A DNA stretch of 64,000 nucleotides, from the NCBI GenBank assembly GCA_041397525.1, contig JAWKWL010000003.1, positions 521,041-585,040 of the forward strand, written 5' to 3'. The position numbers and the translations under genes are program-made. The notes below the pieces were generated by a model that worked only from the letters and a program-made list of their open reading frames with translations, was not told the DNA's origin and searched no databases. Of this stretch, positions 63,039-64,000 are shown in pieces. The stretch is from BOKV01 sp041397525. Lineage in GTDB: Bacteria > Pseudomonadota > Alphaproteobacteria > Rhizobiales > Rhizobiaceae. Position 1 is the stretch's first letter. The number at the start of each line of letters is the position of its first letter.

Positions 63039-64000
63039 GTGGCAAGCACAGCAGGCACCTTGCGCATTGACGGCAGTGAGACAACGCTGCTTTTTTCCTG
63101 GGAAGACGGCGTTCCCACACTTGCCTGGCATGGCGCGAGTCTGTCGCCTCAGGCCGATCTTGCCGCTATCGTGGAGAGCCGGAGTCGGCCGGTATTGCAC
63201 GCAAGCCTCGACACCAATGAACCGGTATCCTTGCATCCCGAAAGCGGGCGCGGATTTCTTGGCCATCCGGCACTGATCGGCAATCGTAGTTCGATTTCGG
63301 CACCAGGCTGGGCTGGCCGTTTCAGCATGCGGGGCAACAAGCGCATTGCTGACGGCGTGATCTTCAACCTTGCCGATGAAGAACGCGCATTGTTTCTCGA
63401 AATGACAATCCGCCTTGACCCGCAAAGCGATGTCGCGACCTTTTCCAGCAGGCTCACCAATACCGGCGACACACCCTTTGATATTGATTGGCTCGCCGCA
63501 CCTGTCATCGCGCCTGGGCAGGAATATGACCAGCACCTGTCGTTTCATGGCCGCTGGTGCGCCGAGTTCGACATCGAGCGTTCGCCAATTCCGCTCGGGC
63601 TGACCAAGCGTGAGAACCGCCGTGGGCGAACCTCGCATGAGGCCTTCCCGGGAATGGTGATGTTGTCGAAAAACACCAGTGAACAGCAAGGCCCTTGCCT
63701 TGGCCTGCATCTTGGGTGGTCCGGCAATCACCGCATCATTCTGGAACGGCTTTCAACCGGTGACATCCAGATACAGGCGGGTGTCCTCCTGTTCAGCGGC
63801 GAGGCAGTGCTTGGGCCGGGCGAAACGATGGAAACGCCGCCGCTCTATGTGGCTCACAGCGATCACGGCCTCAACGCCATGTCGCAGAAACTGCACACCC
63901 ATGTCCGCACTCACGTGCTGAAATTCCCGCAGCCATCAAAGCCCCGCCCCGTTACTGTCAACACATGGGAAGCAATCTACTTCGATCACGAGCATTCTGC
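63039..64000 (+). CDS. Alpha-galactosidase, GH36 family (partial, runs off the window)
   Basis: The 320 codons present start with GTG at 63039, behind AAAGGG, two bases after the permease stop. There is no ATG near, so GTG is the likely start. The sequence is the N-terminal beta-sandwich of GH36 alpha-galactosidases, reaching the start of the catalytic barrel at RPVTVNTWEAIYFDHEHS, where related enzymes have the same Trp-Glu-Ala and Phe-Asp-His block. The catalytic aspartates would lie beyond the window. It would cleave terminal alpha-galactosyl residues inside the cell after uptake by the transporter. It is the fourth gene of the uptake operon. Confidence 0.9.
   Translation, partial: MASTAGTLRIDGSETTLLFSWEDGVPTLAWHGASLSPQADLAAIVESRSRPVLHASLDTNEPVSLHPESGRGFLGHPALIGNRSSISAPGWAGRFSMRGNKRIADGVIFNLADEERALFLEMTIRLDPQSDVATFSSRLTNTGDTPFDIDWLAAPVIAPGQEYDQHLSFHGRWCAEFDIERSPIPLGLTKRENRRGRTSHEAFPGMVMLSKNTSEQQGPCLGLHLGWSGNHRIILERLSTGDIQIQAGVLLFSGEAVLGPGETMETPPLYVAHSDHGLNAMSQKLHTHVRTHVLKFPQPSKPRPVTVNTWEAIYFDHEHS

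Overview
The window looks like chromosomal DNA of a moderately GC-rich alphaproteobacterium, most likely from the Rhizobiales (Hyphomicrobiales). The support is a DsbA-type gene followed by smc and ppdK, a SAM-II riboswitch in front of metA, a CoxE-type VWA protein with a MoxR ATPase, and an alpha-galactoside ABC operon of the rhizobial kind. The genus cannot be told from the sequence alone.

Layout. 1-12 kb is housekeeping and general metabolism: DsbA tail, smc, ppdK, a DMT permease, a class III aminotransferase, a HAD phosphatase, a DUF1499 membrane protein, an MBL-fold hydrolase and bioY. 13-17 kb is a soluble multi-PAS hybrid histidine kinase. 17-20 kb holds a CoxE-like VWA gene, a Phd/Doc toxin-antitoxin pair under a promoter built of four 9-bp repeats, and a metA with three frameshifts behind an intact-looking SAM-II riboswitch. 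20-27 kb has a periplasmic nucleotidase, an SHMT-like enzyme with a LysR regulator, a GSU2403-type nucleotidyltransferase behind an unusual doubled palindrome, and MoxR.

27-54 kb is a cell-surface and secretion region. Sugar-nucleotide and glycan genes (phosphomannomutase, a ManC-AGE epimerase fusion, two glycosyltransferases, gmd/fcl, an ABC-2 exporter, a methyltransferase) flank an island of four large RTX proteins interleaved with two LuxR-type regulators. The RTX proteins share a C-terminal cassette and a secretion tail. One regulator carries an alpha/beta-hydrolase domain whose nucleophile and histidine are substituted. A phage-tail-like DUF2793/S74 gene lies at the island edge. No type I secretion ABC/MFP genes are present, so the exporter must be encoded elsewhere. 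gmd contains an in-frame TGA, so the GDP-fucose branch may be broken here.

54-64 kb has a MmgE/PrpD protein, tRNA-Gln(TTG), a decayed SMP-30/gluconolactonase remnant whose stop overlaps the start of gnd, and a divergent alpha-galactoside uptake locus. In that locus iclR and the ATPase gene run one way; the binding protein, two permeases and alpha-galactosidase run the other, from a promoter with a palindromic operator just downstream.

Three genes (metA, gmd, the SMP-30 gene) are broken while the others read cleanly. Either these lesions are real and recent decay, or they are local sequence errors; raw reads would decide.
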